8,482 nucleotides of DNA, taken from DASUFH01 sp036274645. Its GTDB lineage: Bacteria; Acidobacteriota; Terriglobia; 20CM-2-55-15. Under the pieces are notes generated by a model. The model did no database searches. It had not been told where the DNA came from and saw only the letters and a list, made by a program, of their open reading frames with translations. Positions 1 through 5,253 of the stretch are shown here, one piece after another. Location: assembly GCA_036274645.1 (NCBI GenBank), contig DASUFH010000304.1:1-8482 (forward strand), read 5' to 3'. Position numbers and translations under genes: made by a program. Each line of letters starts with the position of its first letter. The first letter of the stretch is position 1.

Positions 1-207
1 GAAGAGATCGTCAGAAAGCTGGAGAACGGAGATCTGTCGCTGGACGCGGCTCTGGAGCTTTTCGAAGAGGGTATTCAGCTGTCCCGCTTCTGTCATGAAA
101 AGCTCGATTCGGCGGAACGGCGCGTGGAGATTCTGCTCAAGAACAGCTCCGGACAACTCCAGCCGGAGCCCTTTGCCACTCCAGGCCAAACCGACAATGA
201 AGGGTGA
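1..207 (+). CDS. xseB: Exodeoxyribonuclease VII small subunit, 3' part (5' end outside window)
   Basis: Reading frame 1 is open from the first base to TGA at 205-207 and gives 68 residues, beginning EEIVRKLENGDLSLDAALEL. Known family: XseB subunits bind the XseA catalytic chain to form the cytoplasmic nuclease that degrades single-stranded DNA to oligonucleotides. XseB is a short helical hairpin of about 70-85 residues with the pattern 'EEIV.KLE.G.LSL..AL.LFEEG..L...C...L..AE..VE.L', which this frame follows closely. About 10-15 N-terminal residues are probably missing. The last 20 or so residues, after the ILLKNSSG segment, are a weakly conserved tail. The stop lies inside the next gene: the ispA ATG at 197 overlaps it by 11 bp, which suggests translational coupling. 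Identity is based on motif recall, and the adjacent ispA supports it. Confidence 0.93.
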   Translation, partial: EEIVRKLENGDLSLDAALELFEEGIQLSRFCHEKLDSAERRVEILLKNSSGQLQPEPFATPGQTDNEG

Positions 208-1060
208 GCTATCAGCGTTTCTCGATCAGGTTCGGCCCGCCATAGACGCGGCTCTTGATGGTCTGCTGCCCGTGGAGAGCGCTCCACCGGCGCGGATCCA
301 TCAGGCCATGCGATACAGCGTTTTTGCCGGCGGCAAACGGTTGCGGCCCGCGCTGTGTCTGGCCGGGTATTCCCTGTACCGGCAGGACCTTCAGGCGGTT
401 CTTCCAGTCGCGTGCGCAATCGAAATGGCGCATACGTACTCCCTTATTCATGACGATCTGCCGGCGATGGACGATGACGATTTCCGGCGCGGCGTTCCTT
501 CCTGTCACAAGAAGTTCGGCGAAGCGGTCGCGATCCTCGCCGGTGACGCTCTGCTGACCCTCTCGTTTGGCGTCATTGCCGCCGCCGCGGCGTTTCCACC
601 GGACCGCATTGCCGGAGCGAGCGCGCGCTTTGCGCAGGCCCTGGGGACGCGGGAGGGCATGATTGCCGGGCAGGTGCTCGACCTGGATGCCGAGGGGCGG
701 ACCGTTGACGAACCGGGCGTGGAGGCGATCCATCGGGCCAAGACCGCAGCCTTGATTTCGGCCTCGGTCGGCATCGGCGCGTATCTGGCGGGAGCCAGTG
801 GGCCGGATCTGGAGCAGATCGGCGTGTACGGGCAGAACATCGGACTGGCCTTCCAGATTGTCGATGACATCCTCGATCTCGAAGGGGGAAAAGACGGGGA
901 GCGCAAGAAGGCGACCTATCCGGCCGTCTATGGGCTCGACCGTTCCGTTGAACTGGCCCGTCGTTTTACGAGCGACGGCCGTGAAGCGGCCCGGAAACTG
1001 GGCGACCGCGCCGCCTTGCTCATCGAAATTGCCGACAGTCTGGAGACCCGTTGCGCCTGA
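197..1060 (+). CDS. ispA: Polyprenyl (farnesyl/geranylgeranyl) diphosphate synthase
   Basis: This 287-residue all-helical trans-prenyltransferase condenses isopentenyl diphosphate with allylic diphosphates to make C15 or C20 precursors of quinones, undecaprenyl carriers and other isoprenoids. Visible motifs are GGKRLRP at 45-51, the first aspartate-rich motif DDLPAMD (D86, D87, D92), a GQ.LDL segment near 158-163, and the second aspartate-rich motif DDILD at 223-227. The two Asp clusters bind the Mg ions that hold the diphosphates. The residues just before the first motif (HTYSLIH) resemble bacterial farnesyl/geranylgeranyl synthases of about 290-300 residues, but exact chain length cannot be read off. 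The ATG at 197 is chosen because homology begins there. The same frame is open back to an ATG at 95, but that stretch is xseB read in another frame. The stop overlaps the tlyA start by 10 bp. In many bacteria dxs follows ispA; here it does not. Confidence 0.93.
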   Translation: MKGELSAFLDQVRPAIDAALDGLLPVESAPPARIHQAMRYSVFAGGKRLRPALCLAGYSLYRQDLQAVLPVACAIEMAHTYSLIHDDLPAMDDDDFRRGVPSCHKKFGEAVAILAGDALLTLSFGVIAAAAAFPPDRIAGASARFAQALGTREGMIAGQVLDLDAEGRTVDEPGVEAIHRAKTAALISASVGIGAYLAGASGPDLEQIGVYGQNIGLAFQIVDDILDLEGGKDGERKKATYPAVYGLDRSVELARRFTSDGREAARKLGDRAALLIEIADSLETRCA

Positions 1061-1788
1061 AGAAACGCCTGGACCAGCTTCTGGTGGAGCGCGGCCTCGC
1101 GCCCACCCGTCAGAAAGCCCACGCGCTGATCATGGCGGGCTCCGTGCTCGTCGATGACGCGCCGGCCGCCAAGGCCGGTCAGCCTGTGCCGGAAACCGCC
1201 GGCATCCGGTTGAAGGCGGAACCTCATCCCTATGTCGGCCGGGGCGGTCTCAAGATCGAAGGCGCGGCTCGCGCGTTCGGTCTGGACTTTGCAGACGCTG
1301 TGGTGATCGATATCGGCGCGTCGACGGGCGGCTTTACGCACTTCGCGCTACTGTCGGGCGCGCGCCGGGTCTATGCGATCGACGTCGACACCAGCCAGCT
1401 GGACTGGCGGCTGCGGAACGATTCCCGCGTGATTCCCGTTGAAGTCAATGCGCGCTTCCTCGGGGCCGAACATGTGCCGGAGGCGGCCGACCTGATCGTC
1501 GTCGACGTGTCGTTCATTTCGGTCGCCCTGATCGCGCCGCGTATTCCGCCACTGCTGAAGAGCCGGGGACGCTGCCTGATCCTGGTCAAACCGCAGTTTG
1601 AGGTGGGCCGGAGCCGGGTCGGGAAGGGCGGCATCGTCCGTGATCCGGAGGACTGGAAGGCCGCCGTGGACCGCGTTCAACAGGCGTGCGCCGCGGCGGG
1701 TCTGGAGCCGGTGGGCGTTCAGGAGTCGCCCATTCTGGGCCGTGAAGGCAATCACGAGTTTCTCGCGCTGTTCCAAAAGACGTCTTAA
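1051..1788 (+). CDS. tlyA: TlyA-family rRNA (cytidine-2'-O)-methyltransferase / hemolysin A family
   Basis: A 245-residue protein with an N-terminal S4 RNA-binding domain (about 3-60, RLDQLLVERGLAPTRQKAHA) and a FtsJ-like Rossmann methyltransferase domain (about 61-243). Known family: TlyA methylates the ribose 2'-OH of cytidines in 23S rRNA and, in some types, also 16S rRNA, using S-adenosylmethionine; loss in mycobacteria gives capreomycin resistance. The SAM loop is DIGASTGGFT at 87-96. K68 (YVGRGGLK), D152 (VDVSFIS), K180 (KPQFE) and E236 (GNHEF) occupy the places of the K-D-K-E catalytic set known in this family. The start is TTG at 1051, giving a 10-bp overlap with the ispA stop. GGAGA at 1042-1046 is a somewhat close Shine-Dalgarno. 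No later ATG keeps the S4 domain whole, although a CTG at 1057 cannot be excluded. Which rRNA sites it modifies is not decidable here. Confidence 0.92.
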   Translation: MRLKKRLDQLLVERGLAPTRQKAHALIMAGSVLVDDAPAAKAGQPVPETAGIRLKAEPHPYVGRGGLKIEGAARAFGLDFADAVVIDIGASTGGFTHFALLSGARRVYAIDVDTSQLDWRLRNDSRVIPVEVNARFLGAEHVPEAADLIVVDVSFISVALIAPRIPPLLKSRGRCLILVKPQFEVGRSRVGKGGIVRDPEDWKAAVDRVQQACAAAGLEPVGVQESPILGREGNHEFLALFQKTS

Positions 1789-1800
1789 CACTTTTCAACT

Positions 1801-2610
1801 ATGCATATTCGCAACGTTGTCATCGTGACCAAGCCCAAACAGCCGGAAGTCGCCCAGGTGGCTTCTGAAGTCGTCGCCTGGTTCGAGGCCAGAAACATCG
1901 GCGCGTCGCTCGACCCTGCGTTTGCCGCGACCGCGGACCTGTGCGTGGTGATTGGCGGCGACGGCACGCTTCTGGCGGCCGCCCGGCTCATGGGCGACCG
2001 CCAGCTTCCCATCGTGGCGATCAACCATGGGGGACTGGGTTTTCTGACCGAAGTGACGCTGTCGGAACTCTATCCCGCCCTGGAGGAAGTGCTCGGTGGA
2101 CGCTTCGTGACCGATCGCCGCATGACCATGGATGTCCGGGTCGTGCGGGGCGACTCGGAAGTCGGCCGGTACCGCGCCCTGAACGATGTGGTCATCCACC
2201 AGGGCGCCCCCGCGCGGATCGTGGAAATGGAAGCGCGCGTCAACGGCCAGGAAGTCGCGAAATTCCGTTCCGACGGCCTCATCGTTGCGACCCCCACCGG
2301 TTCCACCGCGCATAACCTGTCGGCCGGCGGCCCGATCGTTTTTCCCAGCCTGAACGCCATGATCCTGACGCCGATCTGTTCCCATACCCTGACCATCCGT
2401 CCCATCGTCCTGCCGGCCGAGTCTCGCATCGATATTTCCGTGCGCGTCGCCGGCGACGAGGTCTACGCGACGGTCGACGGACAGGTCGATATGAAACTGG
2501 AACGCGCCGACTCCGTCATGATCGAGAAGTCCCCACTCGCCGTGGAGTTGGTCGCCCCTCCCAATAAGAACTACTTTGACGTCCTGCGCGGAAAGCTCAA
2601 GTGGGGCTAA
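1801..2610 (+). CDS. nadK: NAD kinase
   Basis: A 269-residue cytoplasmic kinase that phosphorylates NAD to NADP using ATP or polyphosphate; normal length for bacterial enzymes (about 270-300). Motifs are in the expected order: the GGDGT loop at 52-56 with catalytic D54, NHGGLGFLTE at 75-84, NDVVIH at 128-133 (usual form NE.. or ND..), DGLIVATPTGSTAHNLSAGG at 158-177, and DGQ at 226-228. His171 stands where many homologues have Tyr (STAY), a variant also found in family members. The gene starts 12 bp after the tlyA stop, on the only ATG that preserves the N-terminal Rossmann strand (IRNVVIVTKP). No clear Shine-Dalgarno precedes it, so it probably depends on read-through or coupling from tlyA. 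Adjacency of tlyA and nadK is common in several phyla. Confidence 0.95.
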   Translation: MHIRNVVIVTKPKQPEVAQVASEVVAWFEARNIGASLDPAFAATADLCVVIGGDGTLLAAARLMGDRQLPIVAINHGGLGFLTEVTLSELYPALEEVLGGRFVTDRRMTMDVRVVRGDSEVGRYRALNDVVIHQGAPARIVEMEARVNGQEVAKFRSDGLIVATPTGSTAHNLSAGGPIVFPSLNAMILTPICSHTLTIRPIVLPAESRIDISVRVAGDEVYATVDGQVDMKLERADSVMIEKSPLAVELVAPPNKNYFDVLRGKLKWG

Positions 2611-2612
2611 TG

Positions 2613-2618
2613 TATAAT
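2613..2618 (+). promoter_or_regulatory. Candidate -10 element for the small zinc-ribbon gene
   Basis: A consensus TATAAT lies directly after the nadK stop, the only such hexamer in the nadK 3' region. Transcription would begin near 2625-2627, just before the GAGGAGG that serves as Shine-Dalgarno for the TTG at 2645. No good -35 hexamer stands 16-18 bp upstream, so this is a weak candidate. The small gene may instead be read from the upstream operon. Confidence 0.3.
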
Positions 2619-2626
2619 CGCCCGCC

Positions 2627-2647
2627 GAGGAGGCCAGGAATAATTTG
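2627..2647 (+). promoter_or_regulatory. Ribosome binding site supporting a TTG start
   Basis: GAGGAGG at 2627-2633 and AGGA at 2636-2639 precede the TTG at 2645; the second element has a 5-nt spacing. This is by far the strongest Shine-Dalgarno in the window and is the reason TTG is accepted as the start. A 12-codon ORF begins at ATG 2610 (overlapping the nadK TAA) and ends with TGA at 2646-2648, overlapping the TTG as TTGA. It could couple translation of the small gene to nadK. Confidence 0.55.
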
Positions 2648-2854
2648 AAAGCGAAGGAACCCCGCCAGACGGTATGCAATCAACCCAAGGACGATCCGAA
2701 AGAGCCGTATTGCGGCGGAAAGTTGAAACGGATCACGGAACTCGACGCCGAAGCGAAGAAGGCGGCGGGGCAGGGGAAAGACGTGTTTCGCTGTCAGGTC
2801 TGCAAGACGCTGTACGTCGAAGATAGTCCTTACGCCGTGGCGAAAGCCCGGTAG
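2645..2854 (+). CDS. Small four-cysteine protein, probable zinc ribbon, function unknown
   Basis: This 69-residue protein does not match a named family that I recognise. It is basic and hydrophilic with no signal peptide or membrane segment. Four cysteines are arranged as C11, C23 and a C50-x2-C53 pair, the latter in FRCQVCKTLYVED. The CxxC followed by an aromatic/hydrophobic strand is typical of a zinc-knuckle half-site, while the N-terminal half (C11 and C23 within CNQPKDDPKEPYCGG) is irregular. A Lys/Glu-rich linker (about 28-46) lies between the halves. Zinc binding is therefore inference from cysteine spacing. TTG is taken as the start because of the strong Shine-Dalgarno 5 nt upstream, and no ATG lies in frame. 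It sits 34 bp after nadK on the same strand and converges on the next gene, with a hairpin in the 60-bp gap. Similar small zinc-ribbon proteins often follow housekeeping operons. Confidence 0.72.
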   Translation: MKAKEPRQTVCNQPKDDPKEPYCGGKLKRITELDAEAKKAAGQGKDVFRCQVCKTLYVEDSPYAVAKAR

Positions 2855-2870
2855 GGATACCCTCTCCCGG

Positions 2871-2891
2871 CGCCTGCCAAAAGGCCAGGTG
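2871..2891. other. Hairpin between convergent genes
   Basis: Positions 2871-2878 pair with 2883-2891 (8 bp including one G-T pair, a single bulged C at 2885) around an AAAA loop at 2879-2882. It lies between the stop of the zinc-ribbon gene (2854) and the stop of the minus-strand gene (2915). The position suits a bidirectional transcript end, but neither strand shows a run of T after the stem, so a classic intrinsic terminator is not supported. Confidence 0.35.
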
Positions 2892-2914
2892 AGGGCAAAC
2901 AATCGAGCCGAAAC

Positions 2915-3742
2915 TCAGTCCGCGATCGATCCTTCCATGATGTCCCGCAGCGTGCGGGACACGGTAATTTCGATCAACCGCTGCTCGTAAACATTCTGCC
3001 CGTTGGAGATGGCGCTGATTTCGGCGGCGGCCTGCTGGGCGGCGGCCTGGATGATCTGTTCGCTGGCCGCCTTGCCCTTGATTTCCTTTTCCGCGGCGGT
3101 CGAGCGCTGGGGAATGAGCGAGAGGCTGGAAACCACGATTTCGGGCTCCATGCAGACGTTCCGGACGATCTTCATCTTGGCTGCGGCCGAAACGCTGCCC
3201 TTGCCCCGCTCGCGGGCGACCCGGAAAAATCCAACCCGTTCGGAGGAGGATACCTTCTCGAATTCCACCGCCACCGGAATTTCGCCTTTCTTGAGACCCT
3301 TGGCCGCAAGTTCCAGGTAGTCGAGGATCGCCATGGCCCGCTTGCCGGTCGGGCTTTGCAGCCGGACCTTGGCGTCGAGCAGGACCAGCGGCGTGGTGAT
3401 ATCGAAGTAGGGGGATACCGGATCCAGGGCTTCCACCAGGGTGACGCGGTTGCGCACCAGGGGATTGGCCACCAGGGACGCGGCATGGCGAAGAAGGCCG
3501 TTTTCGCCTTCGGCCTCCCGCGCCAGGCGGCCCAGGTTCATTCCGGTGCCCGTGGTGATCACTCCCTTGCCCGCCGTGATGGTTTGCAGGGCAGAGATCG
3601 CCGTCAGGTCAATAAACACCTTGCCCGCGGGCGCCCGGTCGCCCGGATCGATTCCGGACACCATTGCGGCTCGCTTCCCGTGCTTCGACGTGAGCTTCAG
3701 AAGCTCGGTCAAGGTCCTTGGCGTCAGCGCTGTAGTAGCCAT
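2915..3742 (-). CDS. FAD-binding-subunit-like protein of the xanthine/CO dehydrogenase (CoxM/XdhB) family, altered FAD loops
   Basis: This 275-residue protein is of normal length for the medium, FAD-binding subunit of molybdenum hydroxylases, which passes electrons from the iron-sulfur subunit to NAD or another acceptor. The N-terminal domain (about 10-155) shows the family frame: KVFIDLTAISALQTI (41-55), the loop with TGTGMNLGRLA (64-74), ASLVANPLVRNRVTLVEAL (88-106), and LVLLDAKVRLQSPTGKR (119-135). The C-terminal CO-dehydrogenase flavoprotein domain (about 160-272) shows GFFRVARERGKGSVSAAAKMKI (171-192) and ends YEQRLIEITVSRTLRDIME. Oddly, the two glycine-rich FAD loops are changed. The usual AGGTDLL-type loop reads MVSGIDPGDR (27-36), and the usual T(I/L)GGN reads TLVEA (101-105). 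FAD binding is thus doubtful. No MoCo-binding large subunit or [2Fe-2S] subunit is adjacent; the gene ends alone against a convergent neighbour. It is divergent from xdhC, which supports the molybdoenzyme link. Confidence 0.82.
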   Translation of the reverse strand: MATTALTPRTLTELLKLTSKHGKRAAMVSGIDPGDRAPAGKVFIDLTAISALQTITAGKGVITTGTGMNLGRLAREAEGENGLLRHAASLVANPLVRNRVTLVEALDPVSPYFDITTPLVLLDAKVRLQSPTGKRAMAILDYLELAAKGLKKGEIPVAVEFEKVSSSERVGFFRVARERGKGSVSAAAKMKIVRNVCMEPEIVVSSLSLIPQRSTAAEKEIKGKAASEQIIQAAAQQAAAEISAISNGQNVYEQRLIEITVSRTLRDIMEGSIAD

Positions 3743-3778
3743 AAGTTCTTTGTTTGGGGGGCGCTGAAAAAGTGAAGA

Positions 3779-3807
3779 ATCTTAAAGAGCGGTCCGGGTA
3801 AAGTCAA
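3779..3807 (-). promoter_or_regulatory. Sigma70-type promoter for the FAD-subunit-like gene
   Basis: On the minus strand TTGACT (3807-3802) and TAAGAT (3784-3779) are separated by exactly 17 bp, close to the TTGACA-17-TATAAT consensus. Transcription would start near 3772, leaving a leader of about 30 nt before the ATG at 3742. The Shine-Dalgarno is weak (AAAGAA at 3751-3746). The -35 hexamer lies 7 bp from the extended -10 of the opposite gene, so the two promoters likely compete or share a regulator. Confidence 0.6.
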
Positions 3808-3813
3808 TCCATA

Positions 3814-3822
3814 TGTTAGAAT
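3814..3822 (+). promoter_or_regulatory. Extended -10 promoter for xdhC, possibly leaderless
   Basis: TG-T-TAGAAT is a TGn-extended -10 element (TAGAAT at 3817-3822) ending 9 nt before the ATG at 3832. Transcription would begin within a few bases of the start codon, and no Shine-Dalgarno is present, so the message would be leaderless or nearly so. No -35 match is evident, which an extended -10 can tolerate. Confidence 0.5.
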
Positions 3823-3831
3823 CAGCGCCCT

Positions 3832-4659
3832 ATGGATGCCCCTATTTATGAGGAAATCCGCCGTTTGCAGCTGCAGGAACGGCGGGCGGCGCTGGCCACA
3901 ATCACGCGGATCCGCGGGTCCGTGCCCAGTTTTCAGACAGCCAAAATGCTTGTTCGCGATGATGGCTCCACCGTCGGATCCATTGGCGGGGGCTGCGTGG
4001 AAGCCGAGGTCTGGGCGGCGGCCGAAGAGGTCATCCGTCAGGAGAAGTCGCGCACGATCAGTTTTGACCTGACCGATGAGTCCATGGCCGATGGAGGGCT
4101 GATCTGCGGGGGCCGCGTGGATATCTTCGTCGAGCCGATTCTGCCCCAGCCGCACATGGCGATTTTCGGCGCCGGGCACATTTCCATGCAGCTTTCCCGC
4201 ATCGCGCACATTGCCGGATTCCGCACGACGATTGTGGACAACCGTCCGGTTTACGCGAACGCGGAACGTTTTCCGGAGGCTTCAGCCATTGTTTCCGACA
4301 GCTTCGAAGCCGGGTTCCGTCACATCACGCCCACCCAGAACACGTATCTCGTGATCGTCACCCGGGGCCATCAGGAAGATGAAAGTGTCCTCCGCTGGGC
4401 CGCGCAGACCGACGCGCGCTATATCGGCATGATCGGCAGCAAGCGCAAGATCCGCGCCATCGCCGACAGCCTGGTCAACGAGGGGATTCCTGCGGAACGA
4501 CTCGAGCGCGTCCACATGCCGATCGGCCTGGATATCGGCGCGGTGACGCCGGAGGAGATTGCGGTCGCGATTGTCGCCGAAGCGATTCATATCCGCCGCG
4601 CCGGCTTCAAACATCCGCTGAGCAAGAAGGTCAACGTCGCGCCCATCCATGAGTCCTGA
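3832..4659 (+). CDS. xdhC: XdhC/CoxI-family molybdenum cofactor maturation protein
   Basis: This 275-residue protein belongs to the family that binds molybdenum cofactor, protects it, and helps its sulfuration and insertion into xanthine dehydrogenase-type enzymes in the cytoplasm. The N-terminal XdhC/CoxI domain (about 5-100) contains RGSVPSFQTAKMLV (28-41), IGGGCVE (51-57) and CGGRVDIFVEP (92-102). The C-terminal Rossmann domain (about 107-250) has the GAGH nucleotide-binding loop (113-116), DNRPVYA (136-142), TRGHQED (177-183), IGMIGSKRK (198-206) and GLDIGAVTPEEIA (232-244). All family landmarks are present and the length is typical. The gene is divergent from the FAD-subunit-like gene, and its 3' end overlaps the next ORF by 11 bp (ATG 4649, TGA 4657-4659). 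Which molybdoenzyme it serves cannot be seen, because no catalytic subunit is in the window. It is the only plausible partner of the divergent gene here. Confidence 0.92.
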   Translation: MDAPIYEEIRRLQLQERRAALATITRIRGSVPSFQTAKMLVRDDGSTVGSIGGGCVEAEVWAAAEEVIRQEKSRTISFDLTDESMADGGLICGGRVDIFVEPILPQPHMAIFGAGHISMQLSRIAHIAGFRTTIVDNRPVYANAERFPEASAIVSDSFEAGFRHITPTQNTYLVIVTRGHQEDESVLRWAAQTDARYIGMIGSKRKIRAIADSLVNEGIPAERLERVHMPIGLDIGAVTPEEIAVAIVAEAIHIRRAGFKHPLSKKVNVAPIHES

Positions 4660-5236
4660 GCGTAGTCCTGAGCGTAATCCTGAACGCCCTACGCTCCTGC
4701 GGGGCGTCTTTTGCGGCCTGGCCGCCGTCCTGTTTGTCGCGATCCTGGCGCCGTCCGCCTTTGCGCAGAACGGCGAGTTTCCGTTCATCGAGATTTCGCT
4801 CGGATACGGCAATCTCGGACTGCCGGACGCCAACGGGGGAACCAGTCATCATTCCGGCTTTGCCAGCCAGCAGAACATCAACTTCAAGCGCTGGTTTGGA
4901 ATCGACAACTACATTGGCTATTACAGCCTCGGCTCGAACACCACGGCGTTCTCGAACGTGTTCGGAGCGAAGCTCACGGCGCGTGGCGTCCGCCTGGCGC
5001 CCTACGGCGTTGCCGGTCTGGGCTGGAGCCGGATCACGCTCGAGCCGTTTGGCCTTGCCGGGAGCATGATGACGACACGGCTGGGCGGGGGTGTCGATAT
5101 CCCGCTGAACGGCGCTGTCGGCCTTCGCGCTGACGTCAGCCGCATGTGGCTGCACACCGGCGATATCACCGGAACGGGATCCACGTGGACGGCCGGGAAC
5201 AACTTTTCCGGGGGCTTGATTTTGACGCTGCAATGA
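4649..5236 (+). CDS. Small outer-membrane beta-barrel protein
   Basis: A 195-residue exported protein with no recognised specific name. Residues 1-15 form an unusually long, repetitive n-region (SPER, SPER, NPER), 16-36 are a hydrophobic core (LLRGVFCGLAAVLFVAILAPS) and cleavage is expected after AFA (39/40). The mature part, about 156 residues, shows alternating amphipathic strands rich in Gly and aromatics, for example FIEISLGYG (46-54), IDNYIGYYSLG (85-95), LAPYGVAGLGWSRITL (116-131), GGGVDIPL (146-153) and the closing FSGGLILTL (186-194). This is consistent with an eight-stranded barrel of the OmpA/OmpX/Opa-like superfamily. The last residue is Gln rather than the usual aromatic. The start ATG overlaps the xdhC stop by 11 bp. 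No later ATG, GTG or TTG precedes the hydrophobic core, so the repeat region is probably translated. Function (adhesion, transport or structure) is unknown. Confidence 0.78.
   Translation: MSPERSPERNPERPTLLRGVFCGLAAVLFVAILAPSAFAQNGEFPFIEISLGYGNLGLPDANGGTSHHSGFASQQNINFKRWFGIDNYIGYYSLGSNTTAFSNVFGAKLTARGVRLAPYGVAGLGWSRITLEPFGLAGSMMTTRLGGGVDIPLNGAVGLRADVSRMWLHTGDITGTGSTWTAGNNFSGGLILTLQ
4652..4687 (+). repeat. 12-bp tandem repeat, three copies, at the start of the barrel gene
   Basis: Units lie at 4652-4663, 4664-4675 and 4676-4687. The first two (AGTCCTGAGCGT) are identical; the third has three changes. Being a multiple of 3, each unit adds four residues (SPER, SPER, NPER) to the signal-peptide n-region without shifting the frame. 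The first unit also contains the xdhC stop codon. The unit resembles TCCTGAGCGTAG-type sequences that I recall from dispersed repeats in many environmental genomes; that resemblance is a recollection and was not tested. Confidence 0.85.
4684..4712 (+). terminator. Terminator-like hairpin inside the 5' end of the barrel gene
   Basis: ACGCCC (4684-4689) pairs with GGGCGT (4702-4707), and CGC (4692-4694) pairs with GCG (4699-4701) around a TCCT loop, with TA (4690-4691) bulged. CTTTT (4708-4712) follows. The shape is that of a short intrinsic terminator on the plus strand, but it is within codons 12-22 of the barrel ORF. It could attenuate read-through from xdhC when translation is poor. The short T run makes this weak. 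Confidence 0.3.
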
Positions 5237-5253
5237 CCGCCTGGCCGGACCGT

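Noticed and set aside
95..196. Upstream in-frame ATG at 95 that would lengthen ispA by 34 residues
   Set aside because: The extension is xseB coding sequence read in another frame and has no prenyltransferase similarity. Family homology begins at 197.
1795..2679. Long open frame on the minus strand opposite nadK (about 294 codons)
   Set aside because: It is His/Arg/Gly-rich, a typical antisense shadow in high-G+C DNA. NAD kinase motifs on the plus strand explain the region fully.
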